Shown here one piece after another: positions 1 through 7,984 of a stretch of DNA of 64,000 nt. The DNA is from Caulobacter vibrioides (GTDB lineage Bacteria > Pseudomonadota > Alphaproteobacteria > Caulobacterales > Caulobacteraceae). A model generated the notes under the pieces. That model did not search any database, was not told the origin of the DNA, and was given only the letters and a program-made list of their open reading frames with translations. The DNA is taken from NCBI RefSeq assembly GCF_002310375.3, contig NZ_CP023315.3, positions 868,001 to 932,000 of the forward strand. The letters are read 5' to 3'. Numbering within the stretch: position 1 is the stretch's first letter; each line of letters begins with the position of its first letter. The translations under genes were made by a program, and so were the position numbers.

Positions 1-423
1 GACCCGCCCGCGAAGACCCCTATGGGTCTTGGCGGACAGCTCCTTGAGGAAGAGTGCGTTCATCGTGCCCTTGAGCCCGACATGCAGTTCGCTGATCTCG
101 CCCTCGGACAGGGTGACGATCGGCACCCCAGCGAACCGCAGGCGCTTGAAGAGCGCGGCGATGTCCTCCTGATCGCGGCTGAGCCGGTCCAGGGCCTCAG
201 CTAGGACCACATCGAACTTGCCGGCCATCGCCTCATGCAAAAGGGAGCGAACTCCCGGACGAAGGATCATCGTCGAACCGGAAATAGCCGCGTCCGAGTA
301 GCGCCCGGCCGGTGTCCATCCCTGGCGGTCGGCGTAAATCTGACAGACCCGAAACTGATCCTCGATCGAGGCCGCCGACTGCTTGTCGTCGGAATAGCGG
401 GCGTAAAGCGCAACGCGGGTCAT
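1..423 (-). CDS. Large serine recombinase, N-terminal part (cut by window edge)
   Basis: Only the first 141 codons are in the window; the gene continues past base 1. The protein begins MTRVALYARYSDDKQ, the resolvase/invertase N-terminal domain with the nucleophile Ser11 in the Y-A-R-Y-S context. It also carries the family signatures D-R-L-S-R-D (about residue 83) and the V-T-L-S-E-G-E-I-S strand. Serine recombinases cut and rejoin DNA through a phosphoserine link and move integrative elements, phages or cassettes. Unlike small resolvases, the part after the catalytic domain (F-L-K-E-L-S-A-K-T) reads like the long helix leading into a large-recombinase C-terminal domain. It lies next to accessory genes, so it probably inserted or moved this island. 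Family call is firm; completeness cannot be judged. Confidence 0.9.
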   Translation of the reverse strand, partial: MTRVALYARYSDDKQSAASIEDQFRVCQIYADRQGWTPAGRYSDAAISGSTMILRPGVRSLLHEAMAGKFDVVLAEALDRLSRDQEDIAALFKRLRFAGVPIVTLSEGEISELHVGLKGTMNALFLKELSAKTHRGLRGRV

Positions 424-436
424 CGGGAAACTCCCT

Positions 437-622
437 TCAAGCTGAGGTGTCGTCGGTCTCGGCATTGGCCGCCGCCATTCGCCGCGCGAACTCCTCGCGC
501 GCGATCTGGCGGCCGATAAGCCGCGCCAGCGTCAGCAGCGCGGCTTGGCCTTTCTCGCTGATCGGCGGGCCGTCGTTGGCTGGTGTGAGGGTCTGCGTAG
601 GCGGGGGAGAGGGCGCATCCAT
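437..622 (-). CDS. Small hypothetical protein upstream of the recombinase
   Basis: This 61-residue product is not recognised. It has a Pro/Thr-rich N-terminus, then a basic amphipathic helix (L-A-R-L-I-G-R-Q-I-A-R-E-E-F-A-R-R) and an acidic tail. It ends 13 bases before the recombinase start on the same strand, so the two are probably co-transcribed. The ATG at 622 was chosen because GGAG lies at a good distance upstream on that strand; the same frame is open further upstream (to about 970) and a longer form is possible. Small helical proteins next to serine recombinases could be accessory DNA-binding factors, but nothing in the sequence proves that. Confidence 0.5.
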   Translation of the reverse strand: MDAPSPPPTQTLTPANDGPPISEKGQAALLTLARLIGRQIAREEFARRMAAANAETDDTSA

Positions 623-867
623 GCTTGGCTCCACAACTGGAACCATCAGGGTTTGGGGCACGCCGACAGAGGTCAAAGGCAGACCGGGGTGCGATGCGGC
701 CCTGGACATCGAAGTTTGGAAAACCCCGGAGACCTTGCCGGATATCCCGGACGTCAATGGGAAGGAAAAGCGAAGAGCGAAATTTTGTCGGGTCAAAGCG
801 GCCAGACGCGCCAAACCCGCAATGAATCCGTGGGTCACACGCAACGATCTCGCGGTCTGGTCCGAAA

Positions 868-1404
868 TCATTGCGCGGAAACCGGCAACGATTTGGGGGC
901 GTAGGGCTCGCCGCAGCCGGGGCAATGCGCCTTGGACAGGAAGGTCCAGGCCTTGCGGACGAATGGCCACGCTTCGCCGCGCTCGAACTCAAGGATGCGA
1001 TAGGCAATCGCGAGCTGAGCCGACACGTCCTGAATGGTCCGTGGGGTAAGCTTCCCTAGAGGCTTCAAGGCCTCCTCCCGCACATCACCCAGACGCCGAC
1101 ATTCGGCGTCGACGGCGTCCATCTCCGCTCCCATTGGCAAGGCTCGGATCTGGGCCTGCGTGAGATGGAAGTAGTCGAACTGACGGACCGCCAAGGTCTC
1201 AAGCTCCGACCAGCGCGCTGCCAGACGGTCAATCTCTAAATCCAAAGCGATCCAATCGGCGCACTGTGCGGGGATATCGACGGCGTCTCGCGCCGGAAGT
1301 CCCCGCACAGGCCCCGCGAACGGAATGGCGGTCGCGCCAATAACGGCGCGACGTGAGATGGCAGGCAGGCGAGCGCCGTCGCCCGTCTTTCGACGCTGGC
1401 CCAT
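868..1404 (-). CDS. Hypothetical protein with a Tat-like N-terminus
   Basis: A 178-residue protein with no family I recognise. Near the N-terminus is S-R-R-A-V-I-G-A-T-A-I-P-F-A-G-P, a twin-arginine pair followed by a short hydrophobic stretch, which could be an export signal or chance. The rest is predicted helical with many charged residues. The C-terminus holds a C-P-G-C-G-E motif (A-H-C-P-G-C-G-E-P), which could be half of a metal site. It is divergent from the XRE regulator at 1476 with only 71 bases between them, so both may be controlled from that gap. Length, codon use and defined promoter region argue for a real gene; function is unknown. Confidence 0.6.
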   Translation of the reverse strand: MGQRRKTGDGARLPAISRRAVIGATAIPFAGPVRGLPARDAVDIPAQCADWIALDLEIDRLAARWSELETLAVRQFDYFHLTQAQIRALPMGAEMDAVDAECRRLGDVREEALKPLGKLTPRTIQDVSAQLAIAYRILEFERGEAWPFVRKAWTFLSKAHCPGCGEPYAPKSLPVSAQ

Positions 1405-1428
1405 AGCGTAGGTCCTGATTCAATGATT

Positions 1429-1474
1429 ATTGTTTTGCTATCACATCAACGAAATAAGATCAACGCAAAACGAT
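1429..1474. promoter_or_regulatory. Candidate operator of the XRE regulator
   Basis: ATTGTTTTGC (1429-1438) and GCAAAACGAT (1465-1474) form an inverted repeat, 9 of 10 positions matching. The right arm lies immediately before the XRE start codon at 1476 and the left arm near the start of the divergent gene at 1404. Small XRE repressors usually bind such repeats and repress themselves. Assignment is inference. Confidence 0.45.
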
Positions 1475-1475
1475 C

Positions 1476-1748
1476 ATGAGAGCGGAAAACAATAATCTCG
1501 CACTCACCGCCGGTCAGATTCGCGCCGCGCGGGGGCTATTGGATTGGAGTCAGCCGCAGCTCGCCGAGGCCGCAAAGCTGTCGTTGCCCACGGTTCGGCG
1601 GATGGAAGGGCCGATAGGCCCATCGCGTAGTACCGTTGCAAATGTCGAGGCGATCCGTCGTGCGTTCGAGGATGCGGGCGTGGTGTTCTTCGGCGCCGGC
1701 GAGGTTAGCTCAGGTGGTTCAGGCGTTCGGTTCAAATCCGAGAGCTAG
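1476..1748 (+). CDS. XRE-family helix-turn-helix transcriptional regulator
   Basis: This 90-residue DNA-binding protein is almost entirely one Cro/CI-type helix-turn-helix domain (about residues 9-70). The motif reads I-R-A-A-R-G-L-L-D-W-S-Q-P-Q-L-A, then a recognition helix around S-L-P-T-V-R-R-M-E-G. The C-terminal F-F-G-A-G...G-V-R-F ending is typical of short alphaproteobacterial XRE proteins on mobile elements. It probably represses itself and the divergent gene at 868-1404 through the repeat at 1429-1474. There is no clear ribosome-binding site; the start may be leaderless or weakly translated. Family is certain; target genes are inferred. Confidence 0.85.
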   Translation: MRAENNNLALTAGQIRAARGLLDWSQPQLAEAAKLSLPTVRRMEGPIGPSRSTVANVEAIRRAFEDAGVVFFGAGEVSSGGSGVRFKSES

Positions 1749-2080
1749 CGGTTAAGCCGCAGGCGCGTAGCGCCTAGCCAGGCTTAAACCGCTTGCCGAG
1801 CCCAAGCCGGTCGGTGAGCGGCCGGTCAAGGGGGCGCGGAGCGCACCGCCGCAGGCGACGGCAAAGCCGCCCTTGAGGGGGCGATCACCGGCTGGCCGAC
1901 GACGAAGTCGGCAACGCCAAGAACCGGACCCTCGCGATTTCCGTGCGGAGTGGATTTCTGACTTCAATCCTTCACACCGCAGGTTGCGGTTAGACAACCG
2001 CATTTCTGTGCCCCGGCATGGTAGTGGCCCCGCCAAGCATTCACGTTATGGTAGCGCTTGTTTGGTCGCCGAGGGAACTG
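1749..2080. other. Gene-free stretch with several stem-loops
   Basis: No credible gene. It contains a nested hairpin directly after the XRE gene (GTTAAGCC 1751-1758 with GGCTTAAAC 1781-1789, and AGGCGC/GCGCCT at 1761-1775), which may terminate XRE transcription. It also has GCCGAC/GTCGGC (about 1894-1911) and a 7-base stem TGCGGTT/AACCGCA at 1985-2002. The promoter for the gene at 2081 should lie in the last 100 bases. Confidence 0.5.
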
Positions 2081-3277
2081 ATGGCTAGGGGGAAACCAGG
2101 GAATACGCTGCAACGGTGGGAAGTCGCCCTTGTGAAGGCGATGCAGGCCCGAGGTGGATGGAACGATCAGGAAATCCTGGCCTACTTCACCCGGCCGCTT
2201 CGCACGGTGAATCACCGCCTTATCGGCGAGATCAGGACGCAGCATCGTCACAAGGCGATCAACGCGGCCAATGACGACGCTCTCGACGAGTTTCTCGCAA
2301 CCTGGCCCGACGTTGATCCGTCAACCGGCCTCAGCGTTCGCGGTGACGAACTACTCATAAAGGCCCGCGAGGCGATGATCGCCGCCGTTCATACCTTCAA
2401 TGGTGCAGGGCTAACGTTTCGGGCTGAACTCTTCATCGTGACGGCCGTCATCGCTTGGACCTATCTCATGCACGCCTTTTACCGACGCGAAGGTGTGGAC
2501 TATCGATACAAGAAGGCTGACGGAACGGTGATGCAGACGCCGGAAGGGGCCGACAAGTATTGGGAGCTTGGCTTCTGCCTTCGCCATGCCAAATGCCCGG
2601 TTGGAAAGCCCGTGGTGCAGAACTTGGAATTCCTATTGATCCTCCGGCACGAAATCGAGCATCGCTCGACGAGCCGCATCGACGACGCCGTGAGCGCCAA
2701 GCTCCAAGCCTGCTGCATTAACTTCAACGATGCCCTCAAGACGCTTTTCGGCGCGCAATACGCCATTGAGCGGCGCCTACCGATCGCCTTGCAGTTCGTC
2801 ACCTTCGGCCCGGATCAACGGGCATTGCTTAAGAAAGCCAGAACGCTTCCGCCGACCATCGTCGCGATGATGGACGCATTCCATGCTGGGCTGTCAGACG
2901 AAGAACAGGCCGACCCTGCCTTTGCTCACCGTGTGGTGTTTATCCCCAAGCTCGGGGCCAGGGCGAGCGCCTCAGATGAAGCTATCGAATTCATCAAAGC
3001 TGACTCCGCTGAGGGCGAGGAGATTACGAAGGTACTCCTTAAGGACGTCGACAAGCGCCGCTATACGGCCACCGAGGTTGTGAAGGCTATGAGGGATGGC
3101 GGCTTCCCCGGCTTTGGCATGAGGGCTCACACCGACCTTTGGCAGGCGTTGGACGCGAAGGCGCCCGGCAAGCCGTTCGGCGGGCCGGGACTATATGCTG
3201 GCCAATGGGGATGGTTTGACCCTTGGGTAGCCCGCGTCAAAGCCCACTGCGAAGAAAGCGGGGACCGTTACAAGTAA
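2081..3277 (+). CDS. DUF3644 (HEPN-like) protein
   Basis: A 398-residue protein resembling the DUF3644 family, often found in defence and mobile regions. The N-terminal 70 residues (W-E-V-A-L-V-K-A-M...Y-F-T-R-P...V-N-H-R-L-I) look like a DNA-binding helix-turn-helix. The middle part is helical and carries L-R-H-E-I-E-H-R, giving R189-x4-H194, the RxxxxH signature of HEPN ribonucleases. A conserved tract E-L-L-I-K-A-R-E-A-M-I-A-A-V-H-T-F-N precedes it. The start at 2081 was chosen over an in-frame ATG at 2018 because homology-like sequence begins there. HEPN proteins commonly act as toxins or abortive-infection RNases; that role here is inference. It stands alone, with no antitoxin gene adjacent. 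Confidence 0.75.
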   Translation: MARGKPGNTLQRWEVALVKAMQARGGWNDQEILAYFTRPLRTVNHRLIGEIRTQHRHKAINAANDDALDEFLATWPDVDPSTGLSVRGDELLIKAREAMIAAVHTFNGAGLTFRAELFIVTAVIAWTYLMHAFYRREGVDYRYKKADGTVMQTPEGADKYWELGFCLRHAKCPVGKPVVQNLEFLLILRHEIEHRSTSRIDDAVSAKLQACCINFNDALKTLFGAQYAIERRLPIALQFVTFGPDQRALLKKARTLPPTIVAMMDAFHAGLSDEEQADPAFAHRVVFIPKLGARASASDEAIEFIKADSAEGEEITKVLLKDVDKRRYTATEVVKAMRDGGFPGFGMRAHTDLWQALDAKAPGKPFGGPGLYAGQWGWFDPWVARVKAHCEESGDRYK

Positions 3278-3513
3278 CCGCCAGCGCTGAGATCGTGCGC
3301 GCCCGATACGGGCATTCGCCTTGTCCGCAATGGGTCGGGAACCGAAATTGCCACCGCGCCGACAAACGGACCTCGGCCCCGATAGAGCGGTAGCGCGTCG
3401 CCGACTTCCAATGTTCGGTTCCGGTTGGGGCGTTCATTTCCGTTCCCGACCCTAGTCGGACCTGATCGAGGTGTGGTTGTCGGCAAAATGGAGCCGAGAT
3501 ACCCTTCGCCCTG

Positions 3514-3798
3514 ATGGTATGGCTCCCCTTTTCGATATTTGCTTGCTGCTGCGTGGCGCAATTTTGGTTTGTACCGAAAGTGGCCTCAGCTCTCGCTGCG
3601 CGACATCCCGGAATATACGGTCGAATGCGCGGCCTATCTTATTGGAACAAGCTGATCTGGTTCGCTCTCTTTCGGCGGGATAGAGGGCTGGATGACGCCG
3701 ATCTGACGCGCCACACCAAGCGATTGCAGCTGCTCAGCAGCATCGCGTTTGCGGCGTGGCTCTCATTCGCAGTCCTCGCCATGACGGGGCGCACTTAG
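3514..3798 (+). CDS. Small hypothetical membrane protein
   Basis: A 94-residue protein with two predicted membrane segments: residues about 2-22 (V-W-L-P-F-S-I-F-A-C-C-C-V-A-Q-F-W-F-V) and about 72-90 (L-S-S-I-A-F-A-A-W-L-S-F-A-V-L-A-M). The loop between them is basic (R-M-R-G-L-S-Y-W-N-K...F-R-R-D-R-G). No enzymatic motif is seen and I do not recognise the family. It stands alone between the DUF3644 gene and a convergent lipoprotein gene. The clean transmembrane pattern supports it being real; role unknown. Confidence 0.55.
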   Translation: MVWLPFSIFACCCVAQFWFVPKVASALAARHPGIYGRMRGLSYWNKLIWFALFRRDRGLDDADLTRHTKRLQLLSSIAFAAWLSFAVLAMTGRT

Positions 3799-3819
3799 AG
3801 TCCGACGACCACCCATGAC

Positions 3820-3836
3820 GGACGCGGCGGGCGTCC
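3820..3836. terminator. Possible bidirectional hairpin between convergent genes
   Basis: GGACGC (3820-3825) and GCGTCC (3831-3836) form a 6-base stem with a 5-base loop in the 48-base gap between two convergent genes. There is no clear T-run, so termination is only plausible. Confidence 0.35.
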
Positions 3837-3846
3837 GCCTTTCGCG

Positions 3847-4329
3847 CTAACCGAAGGGCGAGTTCTTGCTTTTGAAATGAGGGATGGGTGTTGGCCTGTC
3901 GCTCGGGACTCCAGTGTCGATGTTACACCAACTGGACAGCGTCTTTCCCGTGTTCGCGTCGGCGATCAGATTCACGACCTGACAGCCTCCATGGAAGTAC
4001 TCTGGAAACTGATCACGCTCGCGCACCAGGTGGACTCCCGCAGGCGCGGAGGTCCAAATGCTTGGGGTCCGCACGAACACCGCGACCCATACTCTTCGCG
4101 GTGCGCCTAGCTCAGGCGGTTCACCAGAGGTGGTGAACGGAAGCTCATCACCGTCGCGGACCGTCATCGACATGTAGTGCCGGACGAAGTCGGACTTGTT
4201 TAGGTCAGCGGAGGGCAGGATCGCTTGTGCGTCGACCTGTGCAACAGGGGGTTCCGGAGTAGAACACGCCGCGAGGCTCAGGCTCGCGTAGGCGCCCACA
4301 GCGGTGACTTTAAGACGGATCGAGCGCAT
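3847..4329 (-). CDS. Hypothetical lipoprotein
   Basis: A 160-residue predicted lipoprotein. The N-terminus is a short basic start, a hydrophobic core, and the lipobox L-A-A-C-S with the lipidated Cys at residue 22. The mature part shows a run of aromatic and basic residues (R-R-V-W-V-A-V-F-V-R-T-P-S-I-W) and three further Cys. Two of these (G-G-C-Q-V-V-N-L-I and S-S-W-C-N-I) could form a disulphide, as expected for a periplasmic protein. No enzyme motif is visible. The ATG at 4329 fits the signal peptide; upstream in-frame sequence lacks it. It is divergent from the DUF2840 gene at 4531, with about 200 bases of shared upstream DNA. Confidence 0.65.
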   Translation of the reverse strand: MRSIRLKVTAVGAYASLSLAACSTPEPPVAQVDAQAILPSADLNKSDFVRHYMSMTVRDGDELPFTTSGEPPELGAPRRVWVAVFVRTPSIWTSAPAGVHLVRERDQFPEYFHGGCQVVNLIADANTGKTLSSWCNIDTGVPSDRPTPIPHFKSKNSPFG

Positions 4330-4530
4330 GCCGACGACAATGCGGCAGCCAACGTCCGCAGACCACCCCTTCCCGAAGTTCGGACGGTCTGATGCCGGGC
4401 TGTCGTAAAAGCTCCCACCGCTCCCTTTTTTCCTTTTCTTCGCCAGAGCCTGTCTTTCTTCGACAGGCGTTCGCGAGGCATTGCGAACCTCGCGGCCTGA
4501 CCGGCGGAATGGCGGCCGGGAGCCGCCGCC

Positions 4531-5025
4531 ATGTCCGATGCCGCCTCTAACGCCAGTACCGTTGAGCTGATCTGGCTCAAGGACCGCCTCCAACGCTGGG
4601 TCCGCTTCGGCCGGCCTGCTGATGAGATCGTCCACGATCGCCGCCGCCGCGCCGTTGCCTTCGCCCCCGGCGCCGTCTTCGCCCTGATCCATTGGGAGGC
4701 TGGCGACTATGGCACCACGCTCTCGCGCCTCTGGGTTCTCCGTGCGGTCGAACCGGGCGAGCCCTTCGACCGCGTCCCGTTCGTGACCCCTGGGGCCAAA
4801 GTCCTCCTCGACCTGAAGACCTGGACGAAGGTCCGCGCTGGCCTGGAAGTCATCGACGCCATCGAGGCGCTGGGGATCAATCCAGAGCGCGTCTGTCCCG
4901 ACCACTGGCGCCATGTCGGCGGGCGGATTGCTGTCGCCGAACCGCCATCGCCCTATACCCGCGCCCGCCATCGCGCCTGGCTGTCGCGCAAGCGCTTGGG
5001 CTTGATCGACGAGGACGCGGCATGA
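4531..5025 (+). CDS. DUF2840 protein of integrative elements
   Basis: A 164-residue protein matching the DUF2840 family by its features: an N-terminal V-E-L-I-W...R-W-V-R-F-G, the central A-F-A-P-G-A-V-F-A-L-I-H-W, the W-V-L-R-A...P-F-V-T-P-G segment, and the terminal R-A-R-H-R-A-W-L-S-R-K-R-L-G-L. This family is typical of alphaproteobacterial conjugative and mobilisable elements, usually near a TraF-like peptidase and ParA, which are missing here. Its molecular function is unknown. Its stop overlaps the next start by four bases (ATGA at 5022-5025), so the two are translationally coupled. Confidence 0.85.
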   Translation: MSDAASNASTVELIWLKDRLQRWVRFGRPADEIVHDRRRRAVAFAPGAVFALIHWEAGDYGTTLSRLWVLRAVEPGEPFDRVPFVTPGAKVLLDLKTWTKVRAGLEVIDAIEALGINPERVCPDHWRHVGGRIAVAEPPSPYTRARHRAWLSRKRLGLIDEDAA

Positions 5026-5456
5026 AGGTCGAGACCAAGGTCTATCTGCCGGCCGATCTCGCCAAGGCACTCGACCAACTGTCGATCCGCACCCGCCGGC
5101 CCAAGTCCGAGATTGTCCGCGCGGCCCTGGCCTCGTTCATGTCGCCGGACGGAGCCGAGCGCACGGAAGCGGCGTTGCTACGCCGCCTGGACCGGATGAA
5201 CAAACACATGGAGCGTCTGGAGCGCGAAGCCCAGGTCGGCAACGAGGCGCTGGCGATCTTTATCCGCACCTGGCTTGGCGCGACGCCGGTCGTCTCGGCC
5301 GCCGACGAACCGGCGACGCGGGCGCTAGGCCAGAAGCGTTATGGCAACTTCATCCAAGCCTTGAACCGCCGCCTCAGCAGCGGCGCCTCACTCGCCGATC
5401 AGGCGTTCGAGCCGGGCGGCCTTGGCCTTGATGGCGAGGAGCCCGCCAGTCGCTAG
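5022..5456 (+). CDS. Ribbon-helix-helix (CopG-type) protein of the mobilisation module
   Basis: A 144-residue protein. Residues 1-45 are a ribbon-helix-helix DNA-binding domain: beta strand V-E-T-K-V-Y-L-P, then L-A-K-A-L-D-Q-L-S-I-R-T-R-R-P-K-S-E-I-V-R. A helical tail (R-L-D-R-M-N-K-H-M-E-R-L-E-R-E) may form a coiled coil, followed by a conserved-looking W-L-G segment. In complete elements such genes precede traG (coupling protein), where they act in relaxosome assembly or transfer-gene control. Here the downstream partner is absent and the gene runs tail to tail into the relaxase gene, overlapping by four bases. This suggests rearrangement or loss of the rest of the transfer region. Confidence 0.85.
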   Translation: MKVETKVYLPADLAKALDQLSIRTRRPKSEIVRAALASFMSPDGAERTEAALLRRLDRMNKHMERLEREAQVGNEALAIFIRTWLGATPVVSAADEPATRALGQKRYGNFIQALNRRLSSGASLADQAFEPGGLGLDGEEPASR

Positions 5457-7459
5457 ATGCCAAGGCCTCGGCCGCGCCCGAGCTGCCAAGAGATGTTCCC
5501 ACCCATCTCGACCGTGCCGGCGATCTCCTGGCCCCGAAAACGCTCCATCACCGGCCGCCACGGTACGAGCGCGAAATCCATATGGCCCTCGATCACCGCG
5601 AACTTACCTGACGCCATCTGCACGCTGTCGACCAGCTTCCCGCGCACGGCCTCGCCCGGCTCGGGCATTCGGAACGGCAGTCCTTTGTCCTTGGCCATGG
5701 CTTCGCCGCGACGGCTGATCTCCTGGCGCTCCAGCTTGGCGAGCAAATCCGGTTTAGCGCGCCAACCGCCATTGGCGCCGCGCGTGGCGTGGCCTTGCCG
5801 AACCAGCGTCTCGCGCCGTCGATCAAGGGCGCGCTCGACCTCGGCGCCAAAGCCCTGCGGGGCGGCGTCACGCGCTTGGCCGCCGACAAGCCGGCGATCG
5901 AGCCAGGTTGCGCCGTCGCTGCGGAGCTGGCTGTCCAAGTCGAAAGCCGACAACAACCGCACTTGCGAACGCCGGCCCTGTTCGAAGGCCTCGGCGCGGG
6001 CCATGAAGTCCTTGGGGATGCTCCAAGTGTCGTCGCTCCAGCGCTCGACCACGCCGGCCCGGCGTAGCGCTTCCAGTCGGCGGACGTGGGCTTCGACGAG
6101 ATCGTCGGCGTTGGCGCCGGGCGGAAGCTTCATCTCACCGCTGAGCAGGCGTTGCCGGTGATCGCTGGGACGATAGACGCCATCCTCGGCGAGGGAGGCG
6201 ATGGTTCTGTCCGCCGGGCGACTGGCGGGCATGGCGCCGGTCTCGACGATGGCGCCGATCCTGATGTCTGCGGCGGTGTCGCCATCAACCTCGACATGCC
6301 GGACCCGGCCGTCGATCCCATCGACCACCAAGCCGACCCGATCGCCCAACTCGTCGGACAGTCGCTTATCGATCACCCGCCCGGTCTTGGGCGTCGAGGG
6401 CTCGCCCGCCGCATCGATGACGAAGGCCTCAGGATTGGCCTCGCGCCCGCGCCGGCTGACCGCCCGGCTCATGGCGCGGATGATGTCGCCGCGCTCGCCA
6501 AGGCCTCGCAAGGTCGACTCCAGATTCTCGGAGAGCCGCCAGACGCCGGGGGAAACCTGCTCGGCAAGGTCCATGCGTTCCAAGGTTCTCAACCGACCTT
6601 GGCGCAAGGTCACGTCATGATCGGCGCGGACCTGACCGGCGGCCGGGCGCATGTCGATGGTACGCGTCGCGGTCATGTCGGCGACGAGACCGCGGTCGAT
6701 GTCGGTGAAGCGTTCGGCGGTGATCTCGGCCTCGCGCTTGCGGGCGACCTCCTGCTCGGTCTGTAGCCCAAGCTCCAAGGTCGCCAGTTCTTGGGCGCGA
6801 TGGCGAAGACCATGGGTCAGGTAGTCCTGGGCAATGATTAGGTCTTTGCCGAACGCGTCCTTGCCCCGGACCACGACGTGGCTGTGCGGGTGGCCGGTGT
6901 TGAAGTGATCGACCGCCACCCAATCGAGCTTCGTCCCGAGGTCGCGCTCCATCTGCCCCATGAGGTCGCGGGTAAAGGCGCGCATGTCGGAAAGGTCCGC
7001 GCCGTCCTCGGGCGCGACGATGAACCGAAACTGGCGACGGTCGCCGGCGCCGCGCGCGGTGAAGGCCGCGCCGTCAACGCCTTCGCCGTCACGGTCGTAG
7101 AGTTTGGCCGGGTCGCCATCGCGGGTGACCCCATCGCGCACGAGGTAGCGCAGATGTGCGCCGGCCGCCTGGCTCCCGAGTTTTAGCGCCGCCATCCGGG
7201 TCTTGATCACGACGCGGCGATAGCCGGCGCCGCCGCCGCGAAACTTCATCGCATTGGCGGCGTCCTGGCCTCGGCCGAACCGCGAACACTTGCCGGGCGA
7301 GCCTGAACGTCTGGCCGGGCCATGCCCGCCCGATCGCGAGAGCGTCCGCGCCGGCTTGGCGACAAGGCGCGAGAGCCGCTGTCCGCGACCTACCGCCTGC
7401 CGTCCATCGCTGCGGATGCGGCCCGGCCGGATCTCGAAATCCAAGAGGTGGTCGTCCAT
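5453..7459 (-). CDS. Relaxase/mobilisation protein (DUF3363, VirD2-like)
   Basis: A 668-residue relaxase. It starts M-D-D-H-L-L-D-F-E-I-R-P-G-R-I, the usual opening of DUF3363 relaxases. A basic linker is followed by the nicking domain (about 75-260). The metal-binding histidine motif D-H-F-N-T-G-H-P-H-S-H is intact (H185, H190, H192, H194), and a candidate tyrosine lies in H-L-R-Y-L-V-R-D (Y105). The C-terminal half (about 380-668) is the DUF3363 region. The enzyme would nick one strand at an oriT and lead it into a recipient through a type IV system. No coupling protein or mating-pore genes are in the window, so the element could move only with a helper. The gene looks intact. Confidence 0.88.
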   Translation of the reverse strand: MDDHLLDFEIRPGRIRSDGRQAVGRGQRLSRLVAKPARTLSRSGGHGPARRSGSPGKCSRFGRGQDAANAMKFRGGGAGYRRVVIKTRMAALKLGSQAAGAHLRYLVRDGVTRDGDPAKLYDRDGEGVDGAAFTARGAGDRRQFRFIVAPEDGADLSDMRAFTRDLMGQMERDLGTKLDWVAVDHFNTGHPHSHVVVRGKDAFGKDLIIAQDYLTHGLRHRAQELATLELGLQTEQEVARKREAEITAERFTDIDRGLVADMTATRTIDMRPAAGQVRADHDVTLRQGRLRTLERMDLAEQVSPGVWRLSENLESTLRGLGERGDIIRAMSRAVSRRGREANPEAFVIDAAGEPSTPKTGRVIDKRLSDELGDRVGLVVDGIDGRVRHVEVDGDTAADIRIGAIVETGAMPASRPADRTIASLAEDGVYRPSDHRQRLLSGEMKLPPGANADDLVEAHVRRLEALRRAGVVERWSDDTWSIPKDFMARAEAFEQGRRSQVRLLSAFDLDSQLRSDGATWLDRRLVGGQARDAAPQGFGAEVERALDRRRETLVRQGHATRGANGGWRAKPDLLAKLERQEISRRGEAMAKDKGLPFRMPEPGEAVRGKLVDSVQMASGKFAVIEGHMDFALVPWRPVMERFRGQEIAGTVEMGGNISWQLGRGRGLGI

Positions 7460-7984
7460 GGCGCCAGCTTGCGCTCATGACCCCCAGCGGCAAGCGTGGC
7501 CGGGGGTGGGGGTGCCTATGGCGCAGAAAAAGAAAGGCTCTGGCCGCTTGGCGAGACCAACGCCGCCGCTGATGGTCTTGGAAATTCCAGTGTGCAGACA
7601 ACCGCGTGAGGGGCCGTTGGCCCCGGACGCTTCAATCTTGCCTTTCTAAGCGCTCCCCTAAAGTCAACCAGCGCCACGACTTTCTCGGCTGCCGCTTCAT
7701 CGGTCGTCTCATGGCCAAGCTCCTTCCTGCCCGCGTCCGAGGCGCGCGGGTTGCCGCCGAATCGCACGCCGGGACCTGAGGGTCCAAACGAGTAAGCCAA
7801 AGGGCTGAAGCCCGCAGAAATGCTGGGCAACAGGGGCAAAGGCCCCGCACCGGAGCAAAGGCTCCACTGCAAGGAGGTTAGGCGAATCGCGCCCCACGAC
7901 GGCGCGTGCTCACTGGTGCCCGCGATCGCAACCTCTCGATTCCATGCTGTATTTCTAACTTCCAGCTACGCTACAATCTGGACC
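7460..7984. other. Gene-free stretch upstream of the relaxase and of the STAND cluster
   Basis: No convincing gene lies in these 525 bases. The region lies between two divergent transcription units. It holds a tandem set of mini-hairpins (7772-7865, listed separately) and, near its right end, the promoter for the gene at 7985. If the relaxase is functional, its oriT would be expected here, but I cannot identify a nick site. Confidence 0.5.
7772..7865. repeat. Array of short hairpins, several with AAAG loops
   Basis: Within 94 bases are GGACC/GGTCC (7772-7785), GGGCT/AGCCC (7802-7813), GGGGC/GCCCC with loop AAAG (7833-7846), and GGAGC/GCTCC with the same loop (7852-7865). A weaker GCA/TGC stem lies between. 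The regular spacing and repeated loop suggest a structured RNA or a protein-bound DNA site rather than chance. Confidence 0.55.

Noticed and set aside
7516..7872. 118-codon minus-strand frame upstream of the relaxase
   Set aside because: No good start site in the plausible part, no domain, and it runs through the hairpin array; treated as non-coding.
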